From Blastopirellula marina (GTDB lineage: Bacteria > Planctomycetota > Planctomycetia > Pirellulales > Thermoguttaceae): 44,322 bases of DNA. Both the position numbers and the translations under genes were made by a program. The notes below the pieces were generated by a model that was given only the letters and a program-made list of their open reading frames with translations, was not told the origin of the DNA and searched no databases. How positions within the stretch are numbered: position 1 is the first letter of the stretch; each line of letters starts with the position of its first letter. The stretch lies in NCBI GenBank assembly GCA_020721945.1, contig DYLT01000004.1:1-44322 (forward strand), read 5' to 3'. Shown in pieces: positions 9,218 through 16,902 of this stretch.

Positions 9218-9223
9218 ATTATA
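9218..9223 (-). promoter_or_regulatory. Candidate -10 element for the lipoprotein gene
   Basis: The minus strand reads TATAAT here, 41 bases before the GTG at 9176. No convincing -35 box is found at 16-18 bases spacing, so this is only a perfect -10 match. Confidence 0.35.
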
Positions 9224-9266
9224 GCCCGCGCTACCCAATCCAAGAAGGCGAGTCCTCTGGGTTGGC

Positions 9267-9297
9267 GGGCCCGCTCGCCTCAAGCGAGCATCGGCCC
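9267..9297 (-). terminator. Stem-loop downstream of manA
   Basis: GCTCGC at 9273-9278 and GCGAGC at 9284-9289 form a perfect six-pair stem with a five-base loop. GGGCC (9267-9271) and GGCCC (9293-9297) can extend it. It lies in the 202-base gap between manA and the lipoprotein gene. There is no U-run, so intrinsic termination is uncertain. Confidence 0.4.
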
Positions 9298-9378
9298 AAG
9301 ACGATCCGCCGCTGCAAGTCTTCTGCAAATCGATGGTTCGGTCCGATGAAGCAAGTTGGGTGATGCGCGTGACGGGGA

Positions 9379-10356
9379 CTATGGCAAGAACGCGTCGAGC
9401 AGAACAACGGCTTCGGACGCACGCGGAGTGATTCGAACCCTCCCGACCACCGCGGGCAGGACCATCGACCGGCCGCGGCCAAGCGGCTCGGCCGAGAGGT
9501 CGCCCTCGACATGCACGTTGCCTTCCAAGACCGTCAGCCCGTGGCACCGGCCGTCTCCTGCCAGCGTGCAGGGCGACGAGAAAACCCATCGGTCGAGCAC
9601 AAACTTCTCGCACTCGACCAGGCGCTGCCTCCCATCAGGACCGATCGGGTTGAGCGGTTGAGGCATCACAGGCCCTTGAGGCAAGCGTAGCGCGGCCAGG
9701 GCCTGCTCGACGTGCAAGGGTCGGGGCTTGCCCTGGGCGTCGACCCGGCCCCAATCATCAAGCCGAAACGTCGTATCGCTGGGAGACTGGATCTCGGCAA
9801 CGAGCAGCCCCTCGCCCAGTGCGTGAACCGTGCCGGCCGGAAGGAAGAAGCAATCGCCAGGCCGTGCCTCGCAACGGTGGAGATAGCGCTCGATCTGTCC
9901 TTGCGCCACGGCCTTTCGGAGTGTGGCCCGATCGACCGGCTGGGCCAGCCCCGCCCATAGGACGCTGCCGGGTTTCGCATCCACGATCACCCAGGCTTCG
10001 CTCTTGCCCGGATCGCCCGAGGCCATGCCAAGAGCGAACGCGTCGTCGGGATGGACCTGGACGGATAGCCGCGATTGAGCATCGAGGTACTTGAGCAGGA
10101 GGGGAAACCGCGATTGGGGATGGTGCCTGCCGAGCAGGTCTTCGCCATGGTCGCGGACCAAATCGCCGAGCAGACACCCCGCCAGCGGACCACGTTCGAT
10201 CACGCTTGAACCCAACGGGTGGTCCGATATCTCCCAAGATTCGGCATAGTCGTTACCGGGGCCCAGGACTTTGCCGAGGACCGTTTCAAACCGTCGACCA
10301 CCCCATAGGTACCTTTTGTAGACAGGCGTCAGGCGCAGTGGGTAGAGTTTGCTCAT
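9379..10356 (-). CDS. manA: Class I mannose-6-phosphate isomerase
   Basis: This 325-residue protein interconverts mannose-6-phosphate and fructose-6-phosphate. The cupin fold and zinc site are visible. FPLLLKYLDAQ is followed by SVQVHPDD, which gives the Gln and His ligands, then KSEAW gives the Glu. GDCFFLPAGTVHALGEG gives the second His, and TFRLDDWGR closes the core. The length is that of the short bacterial form rather than the roughly 390-residue E. coli form. It feeds mannose into glycolysis or supplies precursor for GDP-sugars. It is transcribed away from tatC, and the two share a 103-base promoter region. Confidence 0.93.
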   Translation of the reverse strand: MSKLYPLRLTPVYKRYLWGGRRFETVLGKVLGPGNDYAESWEISDHPLGSSVIERGPLAGCLLGDLVRDHGEDLLGRHHPQSRFPLLLKYLDAQSRLSVQVHPDDAFALGMASGDPGKSEAWVIVDAKPGSVLWAGLAQPVDRATLRKAVAQGQIERYLHRCEARPGDCFFLPAGTVHALGEGLLVAEIQSPSDTTFRLDDWGRVDAQGKPRPLHVEQALAALRLPQGPVMPQPLNPIGPDGRQRLVECEKFVLDRWVFSSPCTLAGDGRCHGLTVLEGNVHVEGDLSAEPLGRGRSMVLPAVVGRVRITPRASEAVVLLDAFLP

Positions 10357-10394
10357 AGTGCGTCGTACGGCATCCGCGGCCGGGAAGTAGCGAG

Positions 10395-10403
10395 TATACT
10401 ATA
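10395..10403. promoter_or_regulatory. Overlapping divergent -10 elements between manA and tatC
   Basis: TATACT on the plus strand (10395-10400) overlaps TATAGT on the minus strand (10398-10403). They lie 60 bases before the tatC ATG and 42 bases before the manA ATG. Neither has a good -35 box. This suggests, but does not prove, a compact shared divergent promoter. Confidence 0.35.
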
Positions 10404-10459
10404 CCGATCGGCCCGACGTGTTTTGATCTGCCGGGCGGCCTTATCCCCCCATGTGACCG

Positions 10460-11518
10460 ATGCACCGATCCAAATACGAATACGAAGAGGACATCTTCAA
10501 AGACTCGACGATGACCTTTGGGGAACACCTCGAGGAGTTGCGTCGCTGTCTGTTCAAGGCGGTACTCGGGCTTCTGGGGGGCGTCATCATTGGGCTGTTC
10601 GTCGGCGGCTGGGTGGTCGAGGTCATCAATGCTCCCCTGGCCAGGTCGCTGACGAGTTACTATCAAACCGACTCGGAGGATCAGGTCAAGAAGGCCCTGG
10701 CGCACGGGGCGGTACCCGGCGCATGGGATCACTACCGGGACTTGATCTACGGCAAAGAGATGCTCGTCGAGGAGCGCTACATCAGCTTGCCGAGCCTGGT
10801 GGCGGCCTTGCGGAGCCACTACCCCGAGCTGTTCAAGGCGGTTCCCACGGCAGGCGAGGCCGGTTCGGAAGACCCCACGGCGGATCCGGCTGCCGGGTTG
10901 ACGCCCATTCTGTTGTGGCACCCCGTCCGTGACGATGCGCGGATCCAACCCAAGGGGCTCAAGCCGCACGAAGGGTTCATGATCTACTTGCAGGGGTCGC
11001 TCTTGGTGGGGGCCATCATCGCCTGCCCCTGGGTCTTCTATCAGATCTGGACCTTCGTGGCGGCCGGGTTGTATCCCCACGAAAAACGGTACGTGAACAT
11101 CTACTTGCCGTTCAGCATCGGTTTGTTCCTGGTCGGCGTGCTGGTGGCGTATTTCTTCGTGTTCGGGCCGGTCTTGGGGTTCCTCTTCCGGTTCAATCGT
11201 TGGCTGGGCATCACGCCGGACTTGCGCATCAGCGAGTGGCTCGGGTTCGTGCTGATGCTTCCTTTAGGATTCGGGATCTGTTTCCAGTTGCCGCTGGTGA
11301 TGCTGTTCTTGGAGCGGATCGGCATTACGACGGTGCAGACCTACGTCTCGTACTGGCGCGTGGCGATTCTGGTGGTCTTCGTGCTGGCCGCGCTGTTTAC
11401 GCCACCGGATCCGTGGAGCATGTCGCTCTTGGCCTTGCCCCTGACGTTTCTGTATTTCGGCGGCATCCTGCTCTGCAAATGGATGCCCAAGGGTCGCGGT
11501 CTGCTGCCCATCGACTGA
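10460..11518 (+). CDS. tatC: Sec-independent protein translocase subunit TatC, with a long loop insertion
   Basis: TatC is the membrane receptor for twin-arginine signal peptides. Seen here: the conserved cytoplasmic N-terminus TFGEHLEELRRCL (about residues 19-31), a first membrane helix (32-50), WTFVAAGLYPHEKR (about 197-210) with the functionally key Glu, and the late PPDPWSM motif. At 352 residues it is about 95 longer than the 258-residue E. coli protein. The extra length sits mainly at residues about 62-170, in the first periplasmic loop after helix 1, and is polar with SEDPTADP-like sequence. No tatA or tatB is in the window. The next gene downstream encodes a protein with a twin-arginine signal. 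Confidence 0.95.
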   Translation: MHRSKYEYEEDIFKDSTMTFGEHLEELRRCLFKAVLGLLGGVIIGLFVGGWVVEVINAPLARSLTSYYQTDSEDQVKKALAHGAVPGAWDHYRDLIYGKEMLVEERYISLPSLVAALRSHYPELFKAVPTAGEAGSEDPTADPAAGLTPILLWHPVRDDARIQPKGLKPHEGFMIYLQGSLLVGAIIACPWVFYQIWTFVAAGLYPHEKRYVNIYLPFSIGLFLVGVLVAYFFVFGPVLGFLFRFNRWLGITPDLRISEWLGFVLMLPLGFGICFQLPLVMLFLERIGITTVQTYVSYWRVAILVVFVLAALFTPPDPWSMSLLALPLTFLYFGGILLCKWMPKGRGLLPID

Positions 11519-11564
11519 CGCCCTGTGTCCGTGCGGCACGGTCGCGGTTGCTCGGGGTGGCCGG

Positions 11565-11570
11565 TATACT
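11565..11570 (+). promoter_or_regulatory. Candidate -10 element upstream of the Gfo/Idh/MocA gene
   Basis: TATACT lies 75 bases before the ATG at 11646, in the 127-base gap after tatC. No clear -35 box is seen. It would give this gene its own promoter. Confidence 0.3.
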
Positions 11571-11645
11571 GGGGTCTCGCGTTGCGGCCTGTCGTGGGTT
11601 GCGGCGTGGCCACGGGTTTCGGCTTTATGCTGGGAGGAACGGACG

Positions 11646-12929
11646 ATGAACCGACATGCGGGACTGTCTCGACGCGATTTCGTGCGGACCACGGCGGGGC
11701 TGGGCGCGGCCGTGGCCGCCCCGATGATCTTGGGGGCCCAGGCCAAAGGGACCGGCAAGCGGTTCAAGATCGGGCTGGTCGGATGCGGCGGGCGCGGCAA
11801 CGGGGCCGTGGCCGACGCCCTCGAGGCGGCGAAAGTGCTCGGGTGCGAGGTCCAGGTGACCGCCATGGCCGATTACTTCAAGGATCGGGCGGTGCGCTCG
11901 GGCAAACGCTACAACGTGCCCGAAAACCGCTGCTTCGGCGGGCCGAAAAGCTATCTCGATCTCCTCGAAACCGACGTCCAGGTCGTCTTGATCGCGGCCG
12001 CGCCGCTCTTCCGGCCTCGGCAATTGGAGGCCGCGGTACGGTCGGGCAAGCACGTGTTCATCGAGAAGCCCGTGGCGGTCGATCCCCCAGGATGCCGCCA
12101 GGTGATCGCGGCGGGCGAGGAGGCCCTGAAAAAAGGACTCGTGATCACCGCGGGCACCGAAATGCGCCACGACTGGAGCTTCCGCCGGACGCACCAGGCG
12201 CTGGCCGTGGAGAAGGCCCTGGGCAAGCTCTACGCGGGCCGGGTCTCGTTCTGCATCGCCTCGATGTTCTCCACCCGGCCCATCAACCCCAAGACCGCCG
12301 ACGACCTGGTCCGCACCTGGCAGAACTGGGTGGCCCTGTCGGGCGATCACCTCGTCGAGCAGCATGTGCACAACATCGACGTGGCCAACTGGTTCTGCGG
12401 CCGCCCGCCGGTAAGCGCCGTGGGGTTCGGCCAGCGGGCGCGCCGCTGTGCGGGCGACATGTACGACTTCTTCAGCGTCGACTTCGACTACGGCGATGGG
12501 CTGCACATCCACTCGATGTGCCGCCAGGTGAACGAGTGCTGGAACTGGGTGGGCCACGACTTCGTGTACGAGAAGGGACGCTCCAATGGAAGCGACTATC
12601 CCAGGCCCCGGCAATCGCCCATCCCACCCGGCCTTCCCCAGGGCAAGGCCAGCCACCACCAGGAGCAGATCGACACGCTGTACCATGTCGCCCGGGGCCA
12701 GCCGCACAGCGAGGCCCGCGACGTGGCCGAATCGACCGCTGCGGCCGTGCTCGGCCGGATCTCGGCCTATACCGGCAAACAGGTCTTCTGGGACGAGATG
12801 ATGGTCGACCCCGCCAAGAACCCGGCGGTCTACAACCTCACCCTCAAGCCCACGGCCGAGGATTTCGAGAAGGGGACCGTCGAGATCCCCAAGGAAAATG
12901 TGGTCGCGCGGGCGGGAACCGGGTTCTGA
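11646..12929 (+). CDS. Tat-exported Gfo/Idh/MocA-family oxidoreductase
   Basis: This 427-residue protein begins with a twin-arginine signal: SRRDFV at residues 8-13, then a hydrophobic stretch ending near GAQA. The mature part opens with the NAD(P)-binding Rossmann motif IGLVGCGGRGNGAV. Later it has the family's catalytic EKPVAVDP segment and HNIDVANW, where GFO/IDH/MocA enzymes carry a conserved HxxD-type residue set. These enzymes usually oxidise or epimerise sugars and inositols with a tightly bound cofactor. Tat export fits this, because the protein must fold and bind cofactor before transport. Exported members of the family are abundant in Planctomycetota. The substrate is unknown. A GGGAGGAAC lies 7-15 bases before the ATG. 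Confidence 0.88.
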   Translation: MNRHAGLSRRDFVRTTAGLGAAVAAPMILGAQAKGTGKRFKIGLVGCGGRGNGAVADALEAAKVLGCEVQVTAMADYFKDRAVRSGKRYNVPENRCFGGPKSYLDLLETDVQVVLIAAAPLFRPRQLEAAVRSGKHVFIEKPVAVDPPGCRQVIAAGEEALKKGLVITAGTEMRHDWSFRRTHQALAVEKALGKLYAGRVSFCIASMFSTRPINPKTADDLVRTWQNWVALSGDHLVEQHVHNIDVANWFCGRPPVSAVGFGQRARRCAGDMYDFFSVDFDYGDGLHIHSMCRQVNECWNWVGHDFVYEKGRSNGSDYPRPRQSPIPPGLPQGKASHHQEQIDTLYHVARGQPHSEARDVAESTAAAVLGRISAYTGKQVFWDEMMVDPAKNPAVYNLTLKPTAEDFEKGTVEIPKENVVARAGTGF

Positions 12930-13063
12930 CCGTCCCGACGAGCGCGCCGTGGCCACGGGCCGGCGCGTAACCGTTCATGGGGACGGTCCTCGGCCGTGAG
13001 CGGTTGCGCCGGCGATGGGGGCCGCCGCAACGCGGACCGCAGCCCACGGCGCCCGGCGGCGAG

Positions 13064-13435
13064 TTAACGGGCGTTCGGATCGTCGGGCCCGAACACGCCC
13101 CGGTACTTGTCGGCCGGGTACTTCGCTTCGTTCTTGGCCATCTTCCGCTCGAACGCCGACGACAGATCGAGGTCCAATGCGTTGGCCAGGGCCAGGGCAT
13201 AGCAGAGCACGTCGGCCAACTCGTCGGCGATTCCAGTAATCCGCTCGGGATCGCCGGCCGCGGCACGCGACTGCTCGGGGGTGAGCCATTGGAAGTGCTC
13301 CATCAGTTCCGCGGCCTCGATGGCCAGCGACATGGCCAGGTTCTTCGGGGTGTGGAACGGGTGCCAGTCGCGGCAGGCGACGAACTGTTCGACCCGTTGG
13401 CGCATCGCCTCGACGGTCGTTTCGCGGTCGTTCAT
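13064..13435 (-). CDS. MazG-like nucleotide pyrophosphohydrolase (dCTPase / RS21-C6 type)
   Basis: This 123-residue all-alpha protein has the single MazG-fold signature: NLAMSLAIEAAELMEHFQW, then DELADVLCYALALAN. The EAAEL and ELADV acidic clusters are the Mg2+-binding residues of the family. HTPKNLAMS and KYPADKYRG fit the dCTP pyrophosphatase-like branch, which cleans non-canonical or excess nucleotides. Its ATG at 13435 overlaps the stop of the RidA gene as ATGA, so translation is probably coupled. The distantly related HisE also has this fold, which matters because the gene follows hisI and hisG; see findings. Confidence 0.85.
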   Translation of the reverse strand: MNDRETTVEAMRQRVEQFVACRDWHPFHTPKNLAMSLAIEAAELMEHFQWLTPEQSRAAAGDPERITGIADELADVLCYALALANALDLDLSSAFERKMAKNEAKYPADKYRGVFGPDDPNAR

Positions 13436-13896
13436 GCCTCGATCTCGAAGACGGCCTCGATTTCCACGGCCGCGCCCAACGGCAGCGCGGCGACGCCCAC
13501 GGCGCTGCGGACGCCGATGCCGCACTCCGCGCCGAAGACCTCGGCCAGAAGTTCGCTGGCCCCATTGAGGACGGCGGGCTGGGCATGGAACTCGGCGCCG
13601 CACTGCACCATGCCGAAGACCTTCACCACGCGGCGCACCCGGTCGAGGCTGCCCAGCTCGGCCCGGAGCGATGCCAGGAGGCAAAGCCCCGCCAGCCGCG
13701 CGGCCGCCGTGGCCGCTTCCTGGTCCAAGTCGACGCCCACGCGGCCGGTCACCACCGTGCCGTCGGGCCGCACGGGAAGATGACCCGACGTGTGCGCCAG
13801 GTTCCCCAAGACAAGCACCGGCCGGTAGAGTCCCTTGGGCTTCGAGACCGGCGGGAGCAGCAATCCCCACTGCGAAAGCCTGGCTTCCGGACGCAT
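13432..13896 (-). CDS. RidA (YjgF/YER057c/UK114) family protein
   Basis: This 154-residue protein has the chorismate-mutase-like RidA fold. GNLAHTSGHLPVRPDG is the conserved N-terminal half, and RSAVGVAALPLGAAVEIEAVFEIEA is the C-terminal signature with the conserved Arg that holds the substrate carboxylate. RidA proteins hydrolyse reactive enamine/imine intermediates released by PLP enzymes. I placed the start at 13896, where the RidA-like region begins and an AGGA lies about 11 bases upstream; the longer open frame is shadow. It overlaps the MazG-like gene by four bases. This is a longer RidA subfamily than E. coli RidA (128 residues), so deaminase activity is not certain. Confidence 0.85.
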   Translation of the reverse strand: MRPEARLSQWGLLLPPVSKPKGLYRPVLVLGNLAHTSGHLPVRPDGTVVTGRVGVDLDQEAATAAARLAGLCLLASLRAELGSLDRVRRVVKVFGMVQCGAEFHAQPAVLNGASELLAEVFGAECGIGVRSAVGVAALPLGAAVEIEAVFEIEA

Positions 13897-13951
13897 GGCA
13901 ACAGGTTCCTGACCGGTGGCTAAATGGTATTGCACGATGCTGGGAAATGCC

Positions 13952-14001
13952 GGAGCGCGGGCATCTTGCCCGCACCGATGCGGCCGAGACGGCCGCGCTC
14001 C
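13952..14001. repeat. Compound inverted repeat (two hairpins inside an outer stem)
   Basis: The outer arms GGAGCGCGG (13952-13960) and CCGCGCTCC (13993-14001) are perfect complements. Inside are two further hairpins: GCGGGC/GCCCGC (13957-13962 with 13968-13973) and GCGGCC/GGCCGC (13980-13985 with 13991-13996). The element lies in the 122-base gap between hisG and the RidA gene. It looks like a REP-like palindromic unit; copy number cannot be judged from one window. Confidence 0.6.
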
Positions 14002-14018
14002 AGGATCCCGCAGTCCCT

Positions 14019-14894
14019 TTAGTCGATGATTTTGGTCAAGGGGTACTCGACGATACCCCGGGCGCCGGCGGCCTTCAGACGCGGGATCAGCCGGCGCACG
14101 AGGACCTCGTCGACAATCGTGTTCACGTCGACCCAGTTCCGGTCGGCCAGGTCCGAAACCGTGGGATTCTGGAGGGCCGGAAGCAGGGCCAGCACCTCCG
14201 CAAGGCGATCGCGCGGCACGTTCATCATCAGCCCGACCTTGCCCTCGGCCGCCATGGCCCCACGCAACATCAGCACCAGGTCGTCGATCTTCTGCCGCTT
14301 CCACGGGTCGGCATACGCCTGGTGGTTGGCAATGAACCGGGTGGTGCTCCTGAGCACCTCGTCGACAATCCGGAGGTTGTTCGCCCGCAGCGAACTGCCG
14401 GTCTCGGTGACCTCGACGATCGCGTCGGCCAACCGAGGCGGCTTGACCTCCGTGGCGCCCCAACTGAACTCGACCTTGGCCGTGACCCCGTGCTGGGCCA
14501 GGTAGCGGGTGGTCAGGCCGACCGCCTCGGTGGCAATCCGCTTTCCCTGGAGGTCCTGCACGGTCCGGACGGGAGAGTCTTCGGGAACGCACAATACCCA
14601 GCGGACCGGGCGACGGCTGACTTTCGAGAAGACCAAGTCCGCCACTTCGTAAACATCCGCGCCCGTCTCCAGAATCCAGTCGTGGCCAGTCAGCCCCGCG
14701 TCGAGCACCCCGTCCTCGACGTACCGAGCCATCTCCTGGGCGCGGATCAACAGGCACTCGATCTCGTCGTCGTCGATGTTCGGGTAGTAGCTGCGCGAGG
14801 TGTACGTGATCTTATAGCCGGCGCGGCGGAACAGATCGGCAGTCGCCTCTTGAAGGCTTCCGGCGGGAATCCCGAGCTTGAGAATCGGTGACAT
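14019..14894 (-). CDS. hisG: ATP phosphoribosyltransferase, long form
   Basis: HisG catalyses the first step of histidine biosynthesis, joining ATP and PRPP. The 291-residue protein starts [18 protein letters not shown]. It carries [12 protein letters not shown], then [20 protein letters not shown], and the PRPP loop region [17 protein letters not shown]. The C-terminal 80 residues ([20 protein letters not shown] and on) are the ACT-like regulatory domain of the long form, which binds histidine for feedback control. The start at 14894 is the family-typical one; the frame stays open upstream but without homology. hisI ends 26 bases upstream. Confidence 0.95.
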   Translation of the reverse strand: MSPILKLGIPAGSLQEATADLFRRAGYKITYTSRSYYPNIDDDEIECLLIRAQEMARYVEDGVLDAGLTGHDWILETGADVYEVADLVFSKVSRRPVRWVLCVPEDSPVRTVQDLQGKRIATEAVGLTTRYLAQHGVTAKVEFSWGATEVKPPRLADAIVEVTETGSSLRANNLRIVDEVLRSTTRFIANHQAYADPWKRQKIDDLVLMLRGAMAAEGKVGLMMNVPRDRLAEVLALLPALQNPTVSDLADRNWVDVNTIVDEVLVRRLIPRLKAAGARGIVEYPLTKIID

Positions 14895-14920
14895 GGCGGC
14901 TTGGCAATTCTCCCAACGAA

Positions 14921-15322
14921 CTACTTGCGATAGACCTCTTCGGGGTTGAACACACGCTGGCCGATGGTCTTGAGCCCCTCCGGCGTGAGTTGGCGATAGA
15001 AGCAGCTCTTGTAGCCGGTATGGCATGCGGCGCCGCCGACTTGCTCGACCTTGAGCAGAATCGCGTCGGCGTCGCAGTCGACGTACACGGCACGGACCAG
15101 TTGCACGTGGCCGCTCTCCTCGCCCTTGCGCCATAGTCGCTTGCGGCTACGGCTATAGTAGACCGCCCGGCCCGTGGCAAGCGTCTCGGCAAAACTCTCG
15201 GCATTCATGTAGGCCAGCATCAGGACGTCGCCGGTTTGAGCGTCCTGAGCGATGGCCGGCAGCAGGCCATCTCCCTTGCTGAAATCGGGTCCCTCGGGCG
15301 TTGGTGAAACAGACTCGGCCAT
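14921..15322 (-). CDS. hisI: Phosphoribosyl-AMP cyclohydrolase
   Basis: HisI opens the adenine ring of phosphoribosyl-AMP in histidine synthesis. The 133-residue protein has [32 protein letters not shown] and the zinc cysteines in VDCDAD, AACHTG and KSCFYR, all in family positions. It contains only the HisI domain; there is no HisE phosphoribosyl-ATP pyrophosphohydrolase domain as in fused HisIE proteins. I chose the ATG at 15322 for length and homology; the longer frame to 15421 has no family match. It is the first gene of hisI-hisG-RidA-MazG on the minus strand. Confidence 0.95.
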   Translation of the reverse strand: MAESVSPTPEGPDFSKGDGLLPAIAQDAQTGDVLMLAYMNAESFAETLATGRAVYYSRSRKRLWRKGEESGHVQLVRAVYVDCDADAILLKVEQVGGAACHTGYKSCFYRQLTPEGLKTIGQRVFNPEEVYRK

Positions 15323-15723
15323 GCATCGACTTCCTTGGACGACGGTTTTCTCTGGAGACGGTGCGGGCTTCGACCACCGGGGTGAGCTCGACGACGTGGG
15401 ACAGCCCTTTAGGATAGCCATTACCCCAGGACTCGGCTAGGTGCGGTAGTGCAGATGGGTCCAGGATACCCCGAAAAGGTTCCTGTCTGGGGGATTGGCC
15501 CCTGGTTGTCAGGATCGTGGTTGCCGGGGCGTGTTTGGAGCCGACGGCCGCGGCACATTCGGCCGCGCCAGCCCGACCATTCGGAAGTCCCGCGAGGACT
15601 GGCCTTTTCGGCACCGGCCGCGCAAGCCATCGCCGCAAGCCAGTCCTGAAGCGGTTCTCCAAGGGCAGCCGACACTTACTACCAGCGTCCGGTTGCCAAC
15701 CACTCAGCAACGAAGGAGAGTTC
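15323..15723. other. Intergenic region between divergent hisI and glycosyltransferase genes
   Basis: These 401 bases should hold the promoters of both flanking operons. I see no promoter pair I would defend. Open frames crossing the region resemble no protein family. Two GC-rich partial palindromes occur around 15547-15575. No RNA gene is recognised. Confidence 0.45.
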
Positions 15724-16431
15724 GTGGAACGCTCGCTTTCCGCTCTGCTTCCCGTGCGCAACATCGAGGCGACATTGGCTACCACGGTTTGGGAGTGGTT
15801 GGAGTCGCTTGCTGAAGTGGCGCGCGACGTGGAACTCGTGGTGGTGGACGACTGCTCGTGTGACGCCACGATCGAGGTCGCCGACGACCTCGTGGGCCGG
15901 TACCCGCAATTGCGGGTGATCCGCCACCCGAGACCTCTCGGGCGGCTCGCCGCACTCCACACCGCCTACCGGCAAAGCCGCGGAGTGGTCGTGTTCTTTG
16001 CCGACGAGCCTTGCGAGTTGTCGATCGGCGAACTCCGCCGGCTGTGGCTCCCTTTGGACCGGTACGAGGTGGTCGTGGGCCGGCCGATCGGTAGTCCGCC
16101 GCATTGGGACCGTTGGGGTGAGGCGTGGCAGGCAGGCTATCAGATGGGATATCGTCGGGCGCTGGAGCCTTTTCTCGAGGCGATGGGAGAGCAACGGACG
16201 TTGTTGGACGAGCTGATCCGGCATGGCGTGCGCTGGCTCGATGTCGAGGTGCCGGCACGCCGACCCGCCGTGGCCCCGCATCGGATCGCCTCGATGGCCC
16301 GACGGCTCTACGCCGCGCGGATCGATCAGGCCGTCTCGCCCGGTGCGGCCGGGCTTGCCCCGGCCAGGCCAAGCCGCCCGGCGCGGCCCAATTATCTGGC
16401 CCGGCTGACCGAGGCCGCGCTGGACGATTGA
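15724..16431 (+). CDS. Short family-2-like glycosyltransferase
   Basis: The GTG at 15724 is chosen because GAAGGAGAG lies about 5 bases upstream and the GT-A fold begins directly after it with SLSALLPVRN. The 235-residue protein has the nucleotide-binding strand LVVVDDCSCDAT and the NPRPLGR-like loop (HPRPLGRLAALHTAYRQS). At the site where GT2 enzymes have a DxD, it reads FFADEPCEL, so only the first acidic residue plus a Glu is present. It has no membrane segment. The C-terminal 40 residues are Arg/Pro/Ala-rich. It may be a cytoplasmic transferase with altered metal binding, or a non-catalytic relative. Confidence 0.65.
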   Translation: MERSLSALLPVRNIEATLATTVWEWLESLAEVARDVELVVVDDCSCDATIEVADDLVGRYPQLRVIRHPRPLGRLAALHTAYRQSRGVVVFFADEPCELSIGELRRLWLPLDRYEVVVGRPIGSPPHWDRWGEAWQAGYQMGYRRALEPFLEAMGEQRTLLDELIRHGVRWLDVEVPARRPAVAPHRIASMARRLYAARIDQAVSPGAAGLAPARPSRPARPNYLARLTEAALDD

Positions 16432-16498
16432 TCGGATGATCTGAGGAAAGGCCTTGTCGCCCCCACTTGTCTGTCAGGGGAGGCGGGTTTATCATTAG

Positions 16499-16550
16499 TA
16501 GTGAGCCCGCGTGGCTCCGCTTTTCCCATTGGCCATCGCGAGGCTCACTA
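16499..16550. repeat. Long imperfect hairpin
   Basis: TAGTGAGCC (16499-16507) pairs perfectly with GGCTCACTA (16542-16550). Inside, CGCG pairs with CGCG and TGGC with GCCA, giving about 17 pairs with single-base bulges and a loop of about 16 bases. A CGCGGG just outside (16552-16557) could compete for the inner CCCGCG. Confidence 0.65.
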
Positions 16551-16562
16551 TCGCGGGTCGGC

Positions 16563-16576
16563 TCAACCACGGTTGA
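16563..16576. repeat. Perfect 14-base palindrome
   Basis: TCAACC and GGTTGA flank a two-base centre. The symmetry and size would suit a dimeric DNA-binding protein. It lies 327 bases before the HTH gene, too far to be a certain operator for it. Confidence 0.4.
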
Positions 16577-16902
16577 TCGACACCAAGGGCAAGTACGCCG
16601 CAGATCGCGGTTCCGGTCGGCGAGAGGAGACGTCTGCATTCGGGCGGTGAGCCTGTCCTGTCGGCCAATCGAGCGCGCAAGTCGCTATCATCTCGTCTTG
16701 CATCATCCCGCTTCTGCCGTTTTCTTCCGCACGCTCGGCTGATGGGTGGATTGGGTTCCGGCCCGGGGGCGGGGGACGTTCTTTTGCGGACGCGGAATCC
16801 GAGGCGGCGGCGCTTTGGCGTCGCGCGGCGGGGCGATCGTACTTCGCAGTCTGCGCGCTGCTGGTTGGCGCCCGCGCGGTCGCACGCCAGGAGGCACGTT
16901 GC

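Larger units (their letters stand above)
16432..16902. other. Intergenic region with palindromes before the HTH gene
   Basis: These 471 bases carry no credible protein gene. Their main content is a long imperfect hairpin at 16499-16550 and a short palindrome at 16563-16576, listed separately. The rest, 16577-16902, shows nothing I recognise. Confidence 0.5.

Noticed and set aside
15517-15723. An upstream extension of the glycosyltransferase frame from an ATG at 15517
   Set aside because: The added residues have no homology, while the GTG at 15724 has a good ribosome-binding site and begins at the fold.
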